From Moritella sp. 5 (GTDB lineage: Bacteria > Pseudomonadota > Gammaproteobacteria > Enterobacterales > Moritellaceae), in the NCBI RefSeq assembly GCF_018219455.1, contig NZ_CP056122.1, forward strand, positions 4,148,065 through 4,212,064: DNA of 64,000 bases, read 5' to 3'. Of the stretch, positions 9,317-18,721 are shown piece after piece (within the stretch, counting starts at the first letter, position 1; each line of letters starts with the position of its first letter). Under the pieces are notes generated by a model. It ran no database searches, had not been told where the DNA came from, and worked only from the letters and a program-made list of their open reading frames with translations. The translations under genes were made by a program, and so were the position numbers.

Positions 9317-9367
9317 AAAAAAGGCCGATTACCCATTCTAATAAAGAAGCGGTAACCGGCCTTTTTT
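9317..9367. terminator. Bidirectional intrinsic terminator (yjdM / YebC-like)
   Basis: AAAAAAGGCCG-ATTACC pairs with GGTAAC-CGGCCTTTTTT around a short loop. The flanking A-run and T-run allow termination of both convergent genes. Confidence 0.85.
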
Positions 9368-9422
9368 ATATGCGGCGTTTATATGTGTATAAAAAACCGC
9401 ATTTCATTAACTATATTAATAA

Positions 9423-10142
9423 TTAGTCAATGATCGCATTGTGATATACATCTTGTACATCATCACTGTCGTTTAAGGCAGCAAGGAAACGTTCAAACAT
9501 TTCAACGTCATCACCCGTCACTTCAATTTCAACTTGTGGTAAGAATGTAATGTCTTCTGCATCAAATTCAATACCAGAAAACGCTTCTGATAATGCTACT
9601 TTCGTTTTGTAGAATTCAGTGTGTGGAACATAAACAGTGATCGTACCGTCTTCGTTCTCAACATCAGCTACATCTACTTCCGCTTCCATTAATGTTTCTA
9701 ATACCGCATCTTCGTCATCAAATTTGAATTCAAATACAGCTTGATGATCAAACATGTGTGATACAGAACCTTGCGCACCTAATTTCGCACCATTCTTAAC
9801 GAATGCTTGACGAACTTCAGTGAAAGTACGCTTACCGTTGTCAGTTAGACACTCAACAATAACCATGCAGTTACCCGGTCCAAAACCTTCATAACTTGCG
9901 CGCTCATAATCTTCGCCGCCAGCGCCAGATGCTTTTTCAATAGCACGTTCGATTACGTGAGTTGGAACTTGATCTTTTTTCGCTTTTTCAATGATGCGGC
10001 GAAGACTTAAGTTGCTATCAGGGTCGCCACCACCAGTTTTTGCAGATACATAGATCTCTTTACCATATTTAGAGTAGATCTTAGTTTTCATGCCAGCTGT
10101 TTTAGCCATCGATAATTTACGGTTTTGGAACGCTCTGCCCAT
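9423..10142 (-). CDS. YebC/PmpR (TACO1) family protein
   Basis: 239 aa. The start [20 protein letters not shown], then [33 protein letters not shown] and GSVSHMFDH mark the YebC/TACO1 family; the N-terminus is closer to the second paralogue type (YeeN-like) than to E. coli YebC. Family members have been described as DNA-binding regulators and, more recently, as ribosome-associated factors that help translate difficult stretches. The C-terminus is acidic (residues about 225-232). It stands alone, convergent with yjdM and sharing its terminator. The exact role in this organism is not shown by context. Confidence 0.9.
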   Translation of the reverse strand: MGRAFQNRKLSMAKTAGMKTKIYSKYGKEIYVSAKTGGGDPDSNLSLRRIIEKAKKDQVPTHVIERAIEKASGAGGEDYERASYEGFGPGNCMVIVECLTDNGKRTFTEVRQAFVKNGAKLGAQGSVSHMFDHQAVFEFKFDDEDAVLETLMEAEVDVADVENEDGTITVYVPHTEFYKTKVALSEAFSGIEFDAEDITFLPQVEIEVTGDDVEMFERFLAALNDSDDVQDVYHNAIID

Positions 10143-10377
10143 CTTAATTCACTCTCATTTTAAATTTGAAATAAATACTTACCGATTTTAGCAGGATTAA
10201 CACCATTTTTTCCACAAAAGCGTAAATATCTTATCTTCCATCAACAAAAATTGGCTAAACATCCCACGGAACTATAACGAATATAGGTCGTCTAACAATT
10301 TGTCACTGTTATCGGTTAATATTATGCTCTACTATGTTAACTAAATTTACTTAGTTATTACCGCATAGGTCACCCAT

Positions 10378-11835
10378 TTGTATCTAAAAAAAATATTACG
10401 CTTGACCAGTACAGCATTATTTGTCGGTACGTTGGGTCTAGTAAGCACAGTACAAGCAACTAACAAACTGCCCGAAATTGGCACAGCCGGTGTGACGGCC
10501 TTATCGATCGAGCAAGAACGTCAGTATGGCGCAGCCTTCATTAAAATAGCACGTGGTTCTTTCCCTATGGTTAGCGACCCTGTTTTACAAGAATACATTG
10601 CCGAACTGGGCGCAAAACTCATTAACCAAACCGATTCCGTTCGTTTTCCATTTAATTTTTTCCTCATTAAAGATGATGAAATTAATGCGGCGGCATTTCT
10701 TGGTGGCTATGTAAAAGTGCACACAGGCTTATTTTTATACGCCGAAAGTGAATCAGAATTTGCATCCGTCATCGCCCATGAGATCTCGCATATCACTCAG
10801 CGCCACCTTGCGCGTAGTTTAGAGGCGCAAGCAGGTAATAGCCAACTGACTGTTGCGGGGTTAGTTGGCGCAGTATTATTGGGTATTGCGAATCCGGTTG
10901 CAGGTATTGCGATGTTACAAACCACTGTAGCTATTAATGTTCAGTCTACCATTAACTATACCCGCGCCAATGAATTTGAAGCCGATCGTATTGGTATTCA
11001 AGTACTGGCGAATGCTGGTTATGATCCTGCAGCAATGTCGACTTTCTTCGGTAAATTATCTGCGCAATACCGTTTTAGCTCAAAACCACCACAAATGCTG
11101 ATCACTCACCCATTACCAACCACCCGAATTGCCGAAGCACGTGATAGAGCAGCACTATATCCAAATCGTTATTATCCACCAAGTCTCGACTATCAATTAG
11201 CCAAAGCCCGTATTCAGGTCCGCTATGGCACCTTAAAACCAAAAGAAGCACTGCAATTTTTTCAACATCAACTTAAAACTAAAAGTTTCAAGCTAAAAGA
11301 TGCGGCACTCTATGGTCAAGCATTGGCGTTACTACAATTAGATAAAAATGTAGAAGCCAAAAAAATCGTTGTCGAATTAGCTAAAACGCAGCCAAACAAC
11401 CTGTTTTACCTCGATACTCTTACCGATATTGATTTAGCCTTAAAACATAATGCCGAAGCTATTGTGAGATTAAAAAAAGCCAATAACAGATATCGTAATA
11501 ACCCGGTTACCACCATCAATTTAACCGTAGCCTTGCAACAAGATAAACAGTATGGCGAAGCTAAAAAGCTCATTCGAAATTACTTACGTGATAATGAAAC
11601 AGATATGATTGCCTTAAGCATTTATATTGATTTACTTCGACAAACGGATGATAAGATAAAGATGTATGTCCAACGTGCAAATCTGGCGCAACTTAAAGCT
11701 AACTATCCAAAAGCCCTTAATGAACTGCAATCAGCGCGAACACTTGCAACAAGCTCAGCAGATATTGCTCGAATTGATGCGCATATGGAAAAAATTGAGT
11801 TAGAAAAGCAAGAAATGCAGGCATTGCAAAACTAG
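10378..11835 (+). CDS. bepA: BepA-type periplasmic M48 metalloprotease/chaperone with TPR domain
   Basis: 485 aa. The start is a TTG at 10378, followed by a signal peptide ending near TVQATNK; no ATG gives a full signal peptide. The zinc-protease motif HExxH is present as VIAHEISHITQRHLA, with the third ligand in NEFEADRIG. The C-terminal half (about 280-485) is TPR-like. BepA (YfgC) assists or degrades the LPS-assembly protein LptD and other outer-membrane barrels. It is followed by a terminator and then the arsC-like gene, as in related genomes. Confidence 0.92.
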   Translation: MYLKKILRLTSTALFVGTLGLVSTVQATNKLPEIGTAGVTALSIEQERQYGAAFIKIARGSFPMVSDPVLQEYIAELGAKLINQTDSVRFPFNFFLIKDDEINAAAFLGGYVKVHTGLFLYAESESEFASVIAHEISHITQRHLARSLEAQAGNSQLTVAGLVGAVLLGIANPVAGIAMLQTTVAINVQSTINYTRANEFEADRIGIQVLANAGYDPAAMSTFFGKLSAQYRFSSKPPQMLITHPLPTTRIAEARDRAALYPNRYYPPSLDYQLAKARIQVRYGTLKPKEALQFFQHQLKTKSFKLKDAALYGQALALLQLDKNVEAKKIVVELAKTQPNNLFYLDTLTDIDLALKHNAEAIVRLKKANNRYRNNPVTTINLTVALQQDKQYGEAKKLIRNYLRDNETDMIALSIYIDLLRQTDDKIKMYVQRANLAQLKANYPKALNELQSARTLATSSADIARIDAHMEKIELEKQEMQALQN

Positions 11836-11856
11836 CCAAGGGACAGGAAACAAGGC

Positions 11857-11888
11857 AAAATGGGGACTTTAAGGATCCCCATTTTTTT
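11857..11888 (+). terminator. Intrinsic terminator after bepA
   Basis: AAAATGGGGA and TCCCCATTTT pair around a 9-nt loop, followed by further T residues. It separates bepA from the arsC-like gene. Confidence 0.8.
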
Positions 11889-11915
11889 AAGACTTGTTTA
11901 AGGAATAGGCCAAGC

Positions 11916-12266
11916 ATGACTATTGTCACTATTTATCATAATCCGCGTTGCTCTAAAAGCCGCCAAACTCTTGCTTTATTAGAAGAACAAGGTGTCACGC
12001 CAAGCATCGTAAAATACCTCGAAACGCCACCATCAGCAGCACAGCTGCAAAAAATATTAACCTTACTCGCATTAACGCCTCGTCAATTAATGCGTATTAA
12101 AGAAGCTGAATATAAAGCACTTGGTTTAGATGATGAAAGCTTGTCTAATGACGAACTCATTGCCGCAATGATCGCAACACCGAAATTAATCGAACGGCCA
12201 ATTGTACTAGCAAACGGCAAAGCTACGATTGGCCGTCCACCTGAAAATGTTTTAGCCATTCTCTAA
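11916..12266 (+). CDS. ArsC-family (arsenate reductase-like) thioredoxin-fold protein
   Basis: 116 aa, the size of E. coli YfgD. The N-terminus MTIVTIYHNPRCSKSRQTLA carries the ArsC active-site cysteine in NPRCSKSR; the downstream IERPIVLANGKATIGRPPE carries the conserved arginines of the family. ArsC reduces arsenate with glutathione/glutaredoxin, but no arsenic genes lie nearby, and the neighbourhood bepA-arsC-DUF2069 is a conserved housekeeping block. The function is therefore best stated as ArsC-like. It is followed 13 nt later by the DUF2069 gene, probably in one transcript. Confidence 0.85.
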   Translation: MTIVTIYHNPRCSKSRQTLALLEEQGVTPSIVKYLETPPSAAQLQKILTLLALTPRQLMRIKEAEYKALGLDDESLSNDELIAAMIATPKLIERPIVLANGKATIGRPPENVLAIL

Positions 12267-12279
12267 CTACGAGCAAATA

Positions 12280-12855
12280 ATGCAAACAACACAAGAAATA
12301 CAAAAGCGTATTACTCAGTACCGGTTTCTGGGACTTTTTGGCTTCTTTGGCCTGATCATACTCATGTTCGTATGGCAGTTATGGCTAACGCCAGAAAAAC
12401 TACAAGACCATACCCAATCACAAGCATTAGCTGAATTAACAGCAATGGCAGAAGTTAATCCAGAATTATTACCGCAAGTTGAAGCTGAAAAACAGAAATG
12501 GCTAGAGCGCCAAGCATCACACGAGTCAAATCCATTAGCCAAAGCCTTTATTTGGATCTTGCCATTATTATTCCCCTTCTACGGGTTGATCAAAGGAAAG
12601 CCTTACACGGCAGCTTGGAGTAACTTTGTTGTCATGATCTATTACATGCATTCATTAACCATCATGTATACCGATCCAGATGAGCGTTATCTTGCGATCC
12701 TGGAGTTTGCCTTAGCCAACTGCATGTTATTTGGTAACGGTATTTATGCCCGTATGCAGGGCAAAGAGTTAGGCCTAGGTCTTGATAAGCTAAAAGTAGT
12801 GATGGCTGAAGAAAAAGAACGAGAAGAAGCATACAAAGCGAAAAACAAAGATTAA
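12280..12855 (+). CDS. DUF2069 inner-membrane protein with a charged insertion
   Basis: 191 aa. Transmembrane segments are visible at about 15-35, 88-105 and 112-155; LPLLFPFYGLIKGKPYTAAW and the following YYMHSLT and FGNGIYARMQGKELG are typical of DUF2069. Between the first and second membrane segments lies an extra hydrophilic stretch (about 37-85) that makes the protein longer than the roughly 120-150 aa recalled for the family. A charged lysine/glutamate tail ends the protein. It sits between the arsC-like gene and hda, as recalled for Vibrio and Shewanella relatives. Function unknown. Confidence 0.8.
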   Translation: MQTTQEIQKRITQYRFLGLFGFFGLIILMFVWQLWLTPEKLQDHTQSQALAELTAMAEVNPELLPQVEAEKQKWLERQASHESNPLAKAFIWILPLLFPFYGLIKGKPYTAAWSNFVVMIYYMHSLTIMYTDPDERYLAILEFALANCMLFGNGIYARMQGKELGLGLDKLKVVMAEEKEREEAYKAKNKD

Positions 12856-12888
12856 CTTTGTGTAAGCTAACAGTCTCACTTAAATAAC

Positions 12889-12927
12889 AAAAAAGGAAAT
12901 AGTGTCATCGAACCTATTTCCTTTTTA
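12889..12927. terminator. Bidirectional terminator between the DUF2069 gene and hda
   Basis: AAAAAAGGAAATAG pairs with CTATTTCCTTTTT around an unpaired loop. An A-run on the left and T-run on the right would serve both convergent transcripts. Confidence 0.75.
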
Positions 12928-12971
12928 CTTTTTACTTTTCAATATTTTGTAAGTAGTTTTGGCTTTGTTAA

Positions 12972-13685
12972 TTATAAAGAGAGGGTTTCTTTCACAAAAG
13001 GGATGGTTAAACGACGTTGGGCACTAATTGACGCATTATCTAATCGATCTAATATCGAAATAAGGGTTTCCATATCTCGAGATGAACGATTTAATAAGAA
13101 ACGGCCAACATCCACCGGTAGCTTCAGTCCTCTAAATTCAGCACGTAGCTGTAACGCAGCGAGCTTACCGTCATCATCCAATAACTGCAGTTGGTAGCTA
13201 ACGCCCCAGTCTAGTCGAGAAAGCAGATCCGGTAATTGAATACCTAAATGCCTTGCCGCGCTATTACCAGTGACAATGAGTGAACCTGGATTATCTTGAT
13301 CATGACTATCACGCCAACGATTATAAAAATTGAATAATGCGACTTCCCATTCACGGTTACCTGCGATCAATTCAATATTATCGATACAAACAATATCAAG
13401 ATGTTCCATACCATCTAATACGGATGGTGACATCATGGCAGACATTGCCATCGGTAAATAAGCGGCAGAACGATCAGCGTCCGTACACTCGGTACAGGTT
13501 GCGTGAAGTAAATGAGAGGTACCGGAACTTCGGCTACCAAATAAATAAAGAAATGGATCACCGTCGCCGACAGCAGCATTTTTTAATGCTGTCAGTAGTT
13601 GGACATTAGCACCGGGGTAAAAACTCGCGAAAGTTTCACCATCGGGTAATTGTACAGATAAAGAAAGTTGTGCTGGAGTGTTCAA
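12972..13685 (-). CDS. hda: Hda, DnaA regulatory inactivator (likely TTG start)
   Basis: 237 aa from a TTG at 13685. Hda binds the DNA-loaded sliding clamp and stimulates ATP hydrolysis by DnaA, preventing re-initiation of replication. The clamp-binding motif QLSLSV follows directly after the start (NTPAQLSLSVQLPDGETFAS). The AAA+ core includes LYLFGSRSSGTSHLLHA, where the usual P-loop lysine is threonine, plus VCIDNIEL and LPDLLSRLDWG. An upstream ATG at 13703 is in frame, but the AAGGG ribosome site is about 6 nt before the TTG, and the protein from there matches E. coli Hda (MNTPAQLSLP), itself known to start at a rare CTG codon. Confidence 0.92.
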   Translation of the reverse strand: MNTPAQLSLSVQLPDGETFASFYPGANVQLLTALKNAAVGDGDPFLYLFGSRSSGTSHLLHATCTECTDADRSAAYLPMAMSAMMSPSVLDGMEHLDIVCIDNIELIAGNREWEVALFNFYNRWRDSHDQDNPGSLIVTGNSAARHLGIQLPDLLSRLDWGVSYQLQLLDDDGKLAALQLRAEFRGLKLPVDVGRFLLNRSSRDMETLISILDRLDNASISAQRRLTIPFVKETLSL

Positions 13686-13782
13686 TATCACCCTTTCATA
13701 CAATCATAAGATTAGTGAGGCCATTGTAGCACCTCAATGCCCGATAGAAAACGACTAGTAAAAAAACACGATGTAAATTTGC

Positions 13783-14829
13783 TTAATTTATCACATTCCA
13801 TTGAAAATTCATGTCACCAAAGGCATTTTCAGTACTTTGGATCCGTTGATCTAACGATAATTCGGTCAATAGATCTTGCTGCGTACCCAATAATACTAAT
13901 TTTAATTGCACATTCGATCCTGTTACGGTACCAAGATCAACTTGTGCAACGGCGGATAATTCAGAAAACATTGTAATCAATTTAGCATAATCAGTAATGT
14001 CAGTAACAGCACCTACATTTAAGAACACCACTTCATCTTTGCCCGATGCTTTCACGCTATAACGTTCACCTAGATGATCAGCAAGACTATCAGTTAGTTT
14101 TGTACCGATGGCAGCAAGCTCACCTTGACCTTGTCCATTTAGCCAAATCTCATACGGTTGGTTACTATTGTTACGACCATACATACTCCAATTTAGTTGG
14201 TAATCATCATCTTGCTTAATAATCTTCGCAATTATGTAATTGTCAGCACCATAACGTGCAGAAGCGAGTTCAACCGGATCTGTAAACTGTCCCCATAAAT
14301 CACTACTGCTTACTTGCAGTTGATCATCAAGATCCATGACAGGAAATAATACCGGGATCGCTCGTTTATTTGCTTGTGCTTTAATCGCATTAATAAAGTC
14401 AGCATAATCACTGTCACTTTCACCTTTTACGCTGCGACTAAAGTCTTCATCAACCACTAGCCATATTACTTGCTGAGGGCGATTCTGACTCCATACACCA
14501 AATTCACTACTGCGTAATAGGCGGTTTATTTTTTGCTCATTAAAGCTTGCTTGTAAATAACGCTCGCCATCAACACGCTCTTCAGCTTGTTTCACTAAAT
14601 ATTCACGCGCATTGATTAATGCTTTTTTGATCACAGGATTAGTCGCAATTGCCGCATTACCAGAAACCTTGACCAATACTTCTGAAAAAGCAACTTTTTG
14701 TAACGTACGGTTAGATTGATCATTCACAGCCATAACAGATGCCGAATAAAGATGCTCCACCTCAACCGCATGCGCAGTCAAAGGTAAAAGAGATAACAAT
14801 GATAATAAAACAGGAAATAAACGCTTCAT
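13783..14829 (-). CDS. DUF2066 periplasmic protein
   Basis: 348 aa from the ATG at 14829, which has AAAAGGA five nucleotides upstream and starts a clean signal peptide (MKRLFPVLLSLLSLLPLTAHA); an in-frame ATG 33 nt earlier lacks a ribosome site. Segments VKVSGNAAIATNPVIKKAL near the N-terminus and VIWLVVDEDF further on are typical of DUF2066 proteins, which neighbour hda/purM in Vibrio and Shewanella. The protein is soluble apart from the signal peptide, so a periplasmic location is likely. Molecular function is unknown. Transcribed in the same direction as hda, with a 97-nt gap. Confidence 0.82.
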   Translation of the reverse strand: MKRLFPVLLSLLSLLPLTAHAVEVEHLYSASVMAVNDQSNRTLQKVAFSEVLVKVSGNAAIATNPVIKKALINAREYLVKQAEERVDGERYLQASFNEQKINRLLRSSEFGVWSQNRPQQVIWLVVDEDFSRSVKGESDSDYADFINAIKAQANKRAIPVLFPVMDLDDQLQVSSSDLWGQFTDPVELASARYGADNYIIAKIIKQDDDYQLNWSMYGRNNSNQPYEIWLNGQGQGELAAIGTKLTDSLADHLGERYSVKASGKDEVVFLNVGAVTDITDYAKLITMFSELSAVAQVDLGTVTGSNVQLKLVLLGTQQDLLTELSLDQRIQSTENAFGDMNFQWNVIN

Positions 14830-15035
14830 ACGATCCTTTTTAAGAGTAACGTGATGACTCAAATTGATTATTTGAATAATACCATAGCCAACGCTATTAA
14901 TTTACCTCAAATAATAACCAAACCAGCCACTATGTCCAAACATATTCCATGGCTTCGGGCTAATTAGTCTTATAGAGAAACATTGACCATACTAAAGTAT
15001 CAAGGCGTTGTCTTTAAAATGAAGGAATTAGTTGT

Positions 15036-15152
15036 ATGGATGGTAAAGAAACTGAAAGTGACCGATATTTTGATATCGATATTGAAAAAATATATCTATT
15101 GAATATATTATTTATCTGGGGCGGATATTTAGTGGGAACTCAAGTTGAGTAG
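15036..15152 (+). CDS. Possible small protein (38 aa), unrecognised
   Basis: ATG at 15036 to TAG at 15150-15152. The product begins MDGKETESDRYFDIDIEKIY and ends in a short hydrophobic stretch NILFIWGGYLVGTQVE. It is acidic at the N-terminus and could be a small membrane-associated peptide. AAGGA lies about 10 nt upstream, a little far. A TTGACC -35-like box lies near 14982. No family is recognised; it could be chance. Confidence 0.35.
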   Translation: MDGKETESDRYFDIDIEKIYLLNILFIWGGYLVGTQVE

Positions 15153-15156
15153 AAAG

Positions 15157-15191
15157 ATACAGACATCAACATAATTCGCGAATGTCTGTAT
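15157..15191 (-). terminator. Inverted repeat downstream of upp, probable terminator
   Basis: ATACAGACAT (15157-15166) and ATGTCTGTAT (15182-15191) are perfect 10-bp arms with a 15-nt loop. On the minus strand the stem is followed by CTTTCT, a weak T-tract, about 40 nt after the upp stop. Confidence 0.5.
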
Positions 15192-15232
15192 AGCTCAATT
15201 AAACAATATAATTAAGCGGCTTATCATTGGTC

Positions 15233-15859
15233 TTATTTAGTACCAAAAATCTTATCGCCTGCGTCACCAAGACCAGGAACGATGTAACCTTTTTCGTCTA
15301 AACGCTCATCTACAGACGCAGTGTAAAGCTCGATGTCTGGGTGCGCTTCTTCTAGCGCCTTTAGACCTTCAGGTGCAGCAACAAGGATAAGTACTTTAAT
15401 ACGCTTACAACCTTTTGCTTTTAACAAATCTAAAGTGGCGATCATAGAACCACCTGTTGCTAGCATAGGGTCAACAACAATCGCTAAACGTTCATCAATA
15501 CTATGTACTATTTTTTCGAAGTAAGGTACTGCTTCTAATGTTTCTTCATCACGGTAAATACCTACAACGCTCACACGTGCACTAGGCATATGCTCAAGTA
15601 CGCCATCCATCATACCTAGACCAGCACGTAATACTGGCACTACAGTTACCTTTTTCCCTTTGATTTGATCAACAGTAACATCGCCATTCCAACCTTCAAT
15701 GGTCTTCTGTTCTAACTCTAAATCAGCCGTTGCTTCATAAGTCAGTAAGCTACCCACTTCTGTCGCTAGTTCACGAAAACGTTTGGTGCTAATATCAGCC
15801 GCACGCATTAAACCCAACTTATGACGTACTAGCGGGTGCTTAACCTCAACAACTTTCAT
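15233..15859 (-). CDS. upp: Uracil phosphoribosyltransferase
   Basis: 208 aa from the ATG at 15859, the canonical length; TAGGAG precedes it, whereas the in-frame start 21 nt upstream would add seven residues with no homology. Makes UMP from uracil and PRPP (pyrimidine salvage). The family is recognisable from [33 protein letters not shown], the PRPP-loop region [12 protein letters not shown], and the C-terminal [17 protein letters not shown]. Divergent from purM. The uracil permease gene uraA that often follows upp is not here. Confidence 0.97.
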   Translation of the reverse strand: MKVVEVKHPLVRHKLGLMRAADISTKRFRELATEVGSLLTYEATADLELEQKTIEGWNGDVTVDQIKGKKVTVVPVLRAGLGMMDGVLEHMPSARVSVVGIYRDEETLEAVPYFEKIVHSIDERLAIVVDPMLATGGSMIATLDLLKAKGCKRIKVLILVAAPEGLKALEEAHPDIELYTASVDERLDEKGYIVPGLGDAGDKIFGTK

Positions 15860-16081
15860 GGAATCTCCTAATAAAATCAAAGTAAGTACAATACAAAAAG
15901 ACGCAATATTACCAATAATGGCACTATAATGATAGCTTATTCCAAGGAAAATCCAGAGTTAAGAATAAAATCAATTTGAAGGTCGAACAAGGCATAATTT
16001 TGTTTCTATTCTGTGATTAAAGTTGTTAACATGGCGGCGATTTTTTAATCCAATTGATACGATTAGTTTGTGAGGGATCCA

Positions 16082-17122
16082 GTGAGCAACCAAAATACTT
16101 CTCTAAGTTATAAAGATGCAGGCGTTGATATAGACGCAGGTAATGCATTAGTAGAACGCATTAAAGGTGTAGCAAAAAAGACTAAACGACCTGAAGTTAT
16201 GGGTGGTCTAGGTGGCTTCGGCGCACTTTGCCAATTGCCTACTGGTTATAAAGAACCAGTGTTGGTCGCAGGAACAGACGGTGTAGGAACGAAACTACGC
16301 CTCGCTATCGATTTAGCTAAATATGATACTGTTGGTATCGATCTAGTTGCTATGTGTGTGAATGACCTTATTGTACAAGGTGCTGAGCCACTATTCTTCT
16401 TAGATTACTACGCAACAGGTAAACTAGATGTAGATGTAGCTACAGCAGTTGTTACCGGTATTGGTGAAGGTTGTCTACTATCAGGTTGTGCGTTGACCGG
16501 TGGTGAAACAGCTGAAATGCCGGGTATGTACGACGGTAAAGATTTTGACATTGCTGGCTTCTGTGTCGGTATTGTTGACAAAGAAAATATCATCGACGGT
16601 ACTAAAGTTGCTGCGGGTGATAAACTTATCGCTTTAGGATCGAGTGGCCCTCACTCAAACGGCTATTCTTTAGTTCGTAAGATCCTTGAAGTTTCAAAAG
16701 AAGATCCAAGTCAAGCATTTGGTGATTCAACGCTAGGTGATACGCTTCTAACACCAACTAACATCTATGTTAAGTCTGTGCTAGCTGTGTTGAAAGAATG
16801 TGAAGTTCATGCTTTATCACACATCACTGGTGGTGGTTTCTGGGAAAATATCCCACGTGTACTACCAGCATTAACAAAAGCCATCATCGATGAGAATAGC
16901 TGGCAGTGGCCTGAAATTTTCAACTGGTTACAAGAAAAAGGTAACGTTGAACGTACAGAAATGTACCGTACGTTTAACTGTGGTGTTGGTATGGTTATTG
17001 CGCTACCAGAAGCACAAGTTGAAAAAGCACTGGAAATTTTCACTGAACACGGCGAAAATGCGTGGCTAATCGGTGAAATTGCAGACGCTGCAGAAAATGA
17101 AGAACAAGTAGAGATAAAATAA
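16082..17122 (+). CDS. purM: Phosphoribosylformylglycinamidine cyclo-ligase (AIR synthetase)
   Basis: 346 aa from the GTG at 16082, preceded by GAGG six nucleotides upstream; an in-frame GTG 12 nt earlier overlaps the ribosome site. Catalyses ATP-dependent ring closure of FGAM to AIR, the fifth step of purine synthesis. Family signatures include [46 protein letters not shown]-type segment [20 protein letters not shown] and [12 protein letters not shown]. The stop shares one base with the purN start (TAATG), so the pair is translationally coupled. Confidence 0.97.
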   Translation: MSNQNTSLSYKDAGVDIDAGNALVERIKGVAKKTKRPEVMGGLGGFGALCQLPTGYKEPVLVAGTDGVGTKLRLAIDLAKYDTVGIDLVAMCVNDLIVQGAEPLFFLDYYATGKLDVDVATAVVTGIGEGCLLSGCALTGGETAEMPGMYDGKDFDIAGFCVGIVDKENIIDGTKVAAGDKLIALGSSGPHSNGYSLVRKILEVSKEDPSQAFGDSTLGDTLLTPTNIYVKSVLAVLKECEVHALSHITGGGFWENIPRVLPALTKAIIDENSWQWPEIFNWLQEKGNVERTEMYRTFNCGVGMVIALPEAQVEKALEIFTEHGENAWLIGEIADAAENEEQVEIK

Positions 17123-17769
17123 TGTCTAAACAAGCATCTATCGTAGTATTAGTTTCTGGTAATGGAAGTAATTTACAAACCATTCTAGATCAGTGCGAAC
17201 AAGGTTCTATTAACGGTAAAGTAACCGCTGTTTTTAGTAACAAAAGTACTGCTTATGGCTTAGAACGAGCACAACTTGCTGGTGTGGACGCGATATCACT
17301 GGCTCAAGGTGATTTTTCTGACCGCACTGCATTTGATGCCGAACTCATGACACAAATAGATCAATATCAACCAGATCTGATTGTGTTAGCAGGCTATATG
17401 CGAATTCTGAGTGATAACTTTGTACAGCATTATGCTGGCAAGATGCTTAATATACATCCATCTCTACTGCCTAAATATCCTGGTTTAGATACACATCAAC
17501 GTGCAATTGATAATGGCGATGAAGAACACGGTGCTTCAGTGCACTTTGTAACGCCAGAATTAGACTCAGGTCCCGTTATCTTGCAAGCAAAAGTACCTGT
17601 ATTTGCTGACGATAGCGTAGATGATTTAAGCTCACGAGTACATACTCAAGAACATATGATTTACCCTATGGTTATACAGTGGTTCTGCGCTGAACGTTTA
17701 GCAATGATCGACGATAAAGCCGTACTTGATGGTAAAGAATTAGCACAAAGCGGCTACGCTGCTGACTAA
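17122..17769 (+). CDS. purN: Phosphoribosylglycinamide formyltransferase
   Basis: 215 aa. Transfers a formyl group from 10-formyl-THF to GAR in purine synthesis. The N-terminal VVLVSGNGSNLQTILDQC binds the substrate phosphate. The catalytic Asn-His-Asp set is visible in NIHPSLLPKYPGLDTH and in GASVHFVTPELDSGPVI. It overlaps purM by one nucleotide and is followed by a strong terminator, so purMN is a two-gene operon. Confidence 0.97.
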   Translation: MSKQASIVVLVSGNGSNLQTILDQCEQGSINGKVTAVFSNKSTAYGLERAQLAGVDAISLAQGDFSDRTAFDAELMTQIDQYQPDLIVLAGYMRILSDNFVQHYAGKMLNIHPSLLPKYPGLDTHQRAIDNGDEEHGASVHFVTPELDSGPVILQAKVPVFADDSVDDLSSRVHTQEHMIYPMVIQWFCAERLAMIDDKAVLDGKELAQSGYAAD

Positions 17770-17793
17770 GTTAATTCATTAATCCTAGATAAT

Positions 17794-17832
17794 AAAAAGC
17801 CTTTATCGCATTACTGCATAAAGGCTTTTTTT
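17794..17832 (+). terminator. Intrinsic terminator after purN
   Basis: AAAAAGCCTTTAT pairs with ATAAAGGCTTTTTTT around an 11-nt loop. The symmetric A/T flanks could also stop the convergent yafJ transcript. Confidence 0.88.
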
Positions 17833-17868
17833 ATGGGACTTCCATGACATATGAATGAAATGAATACG

Positions 17869-18645
17869 CTAAAAATTAGTCAGCATGATATGGCCACGAC
17901 AGAATACACAATACTCCCCCGGCTGCATTTTGTGCCAAACTTCATTATCCGTCAGCGGTTGCGTCGCTATAATCGCGACAACATCAGAATCTGAGGTTTC
18001 ATTCGCAAAGTTAATTTCAATGTTTTCATCAATTAACTGCGCATGACCAAACGGCGCTTCGCGAATAATATGATGTAAGTTATTAGTACAGTAGGCAAAT
18101 ACGAAATCGCCATCGGTTAGTAACAGATTAAATACACCCAATGCTCTTAACTGATCACATAAGCTCGCAATAAAACGAAACACGGGTTTCATATCATTAG
18201 GCTTAATAGGAAACTGTTTACTTACTTCTTGTAAAATCCAACAGAACGCAAGTTCACTATCAGTCTCACCAATTGGTGTATAAAACCCAGTCGCTAAACC
18301 TTGATAATCAGTGAGCTGGCCATTATGTGCATACGTCCAGTTTTTACCCCAAAATTCACGGGTAAAAGGATGGGTATTTTCTAATGCCACACCACCACGA
18401 TTAGCTTGACGAATATGCGAAATAACCGCTTGGCTTTTAATCGGGTAATCTTTGACTAATTGTGCGACTTTTGACTCGCAACTTGGTTTCGGGTCACGAA
18501 AAGTACGGCAACCCTTGCCTTCATAAAAAGTAATCCCCCAACCATCAGAATGTGGTCCAGTCTTACCACCACGCTGCATCAGCCCAGAAAAACTAAAACA
18601 AATGTCGGTAGGCACATTTGCGCTCATACCTAATAATTCACACAT
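17869..18645 (-). CDS. yafJ: YafJ-type class II glutamine amidotransferase
   Basis: 258 aa. The N-terminus MCELLGMSANVPTDICFSF exposes Cys2, the nucleophile of Ntn-type glutamine amidotransferases after removal of Met1. Further family features are GGKTGPHSDGWGITFYEG, SHIRQANRGGVALENTHPF and WTYAHNGQLTDY. It has only the amidotransferase domain and no synthase partner domain, as in E. coli YafJ, whose physiological substrate is unclear. It lies downstream of gmhA on the same strand (77-nt gap), matching the E. coli lpcA-yafJ order. Confidence 0.9.
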   Translation of the reverse strand: MCELLGMSANVPTDICFSFSGLMQRGGKTGPHSDGWGITFYEGKGCRTFRDPKPSCESKVAQLVKDYPIKSQAVISHIRQANRGGVALENTHPFTREFWGKNWTYAHNGQLTDYQGLATGFYTPIGETDSELAFCWILQEVSKQFPIKPNDMKPVFRFIASLCDQLRALGVFNLLLTDGDFVFAYCTNNLHHIIREAPFGHAQLIDENIEINFANETSDSDVVAIIATQPLTDNEVWHKMQPGEYCVFCRGHIMLTNF

Positions 18646-18721
18646 ATACCGATAACTTCACTTTTATGGCTTACTGACATTAACCACATAGGGTTAAATT
18701 AATTTAAAGAAAGACTATAGC

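Larger units (their letters stand above)
14830..15232. other. 403-bp intergenic region between DUF2066 and upp
   Basis: Holds the promoter side of the DUF2066 gene, a possible 38-codon gene at 15036-15152, and a 10-bp inverted repeat at 15157-15191 close to the end of upp. Nothing else recognised. Confidence 0.5.

Noticed and set aside
15894-15920. PurR-box-like sequence between upp and purM
   Set aside because: ACGCAATATTACCAAT departs from the PurR consensus at several conserved positions.
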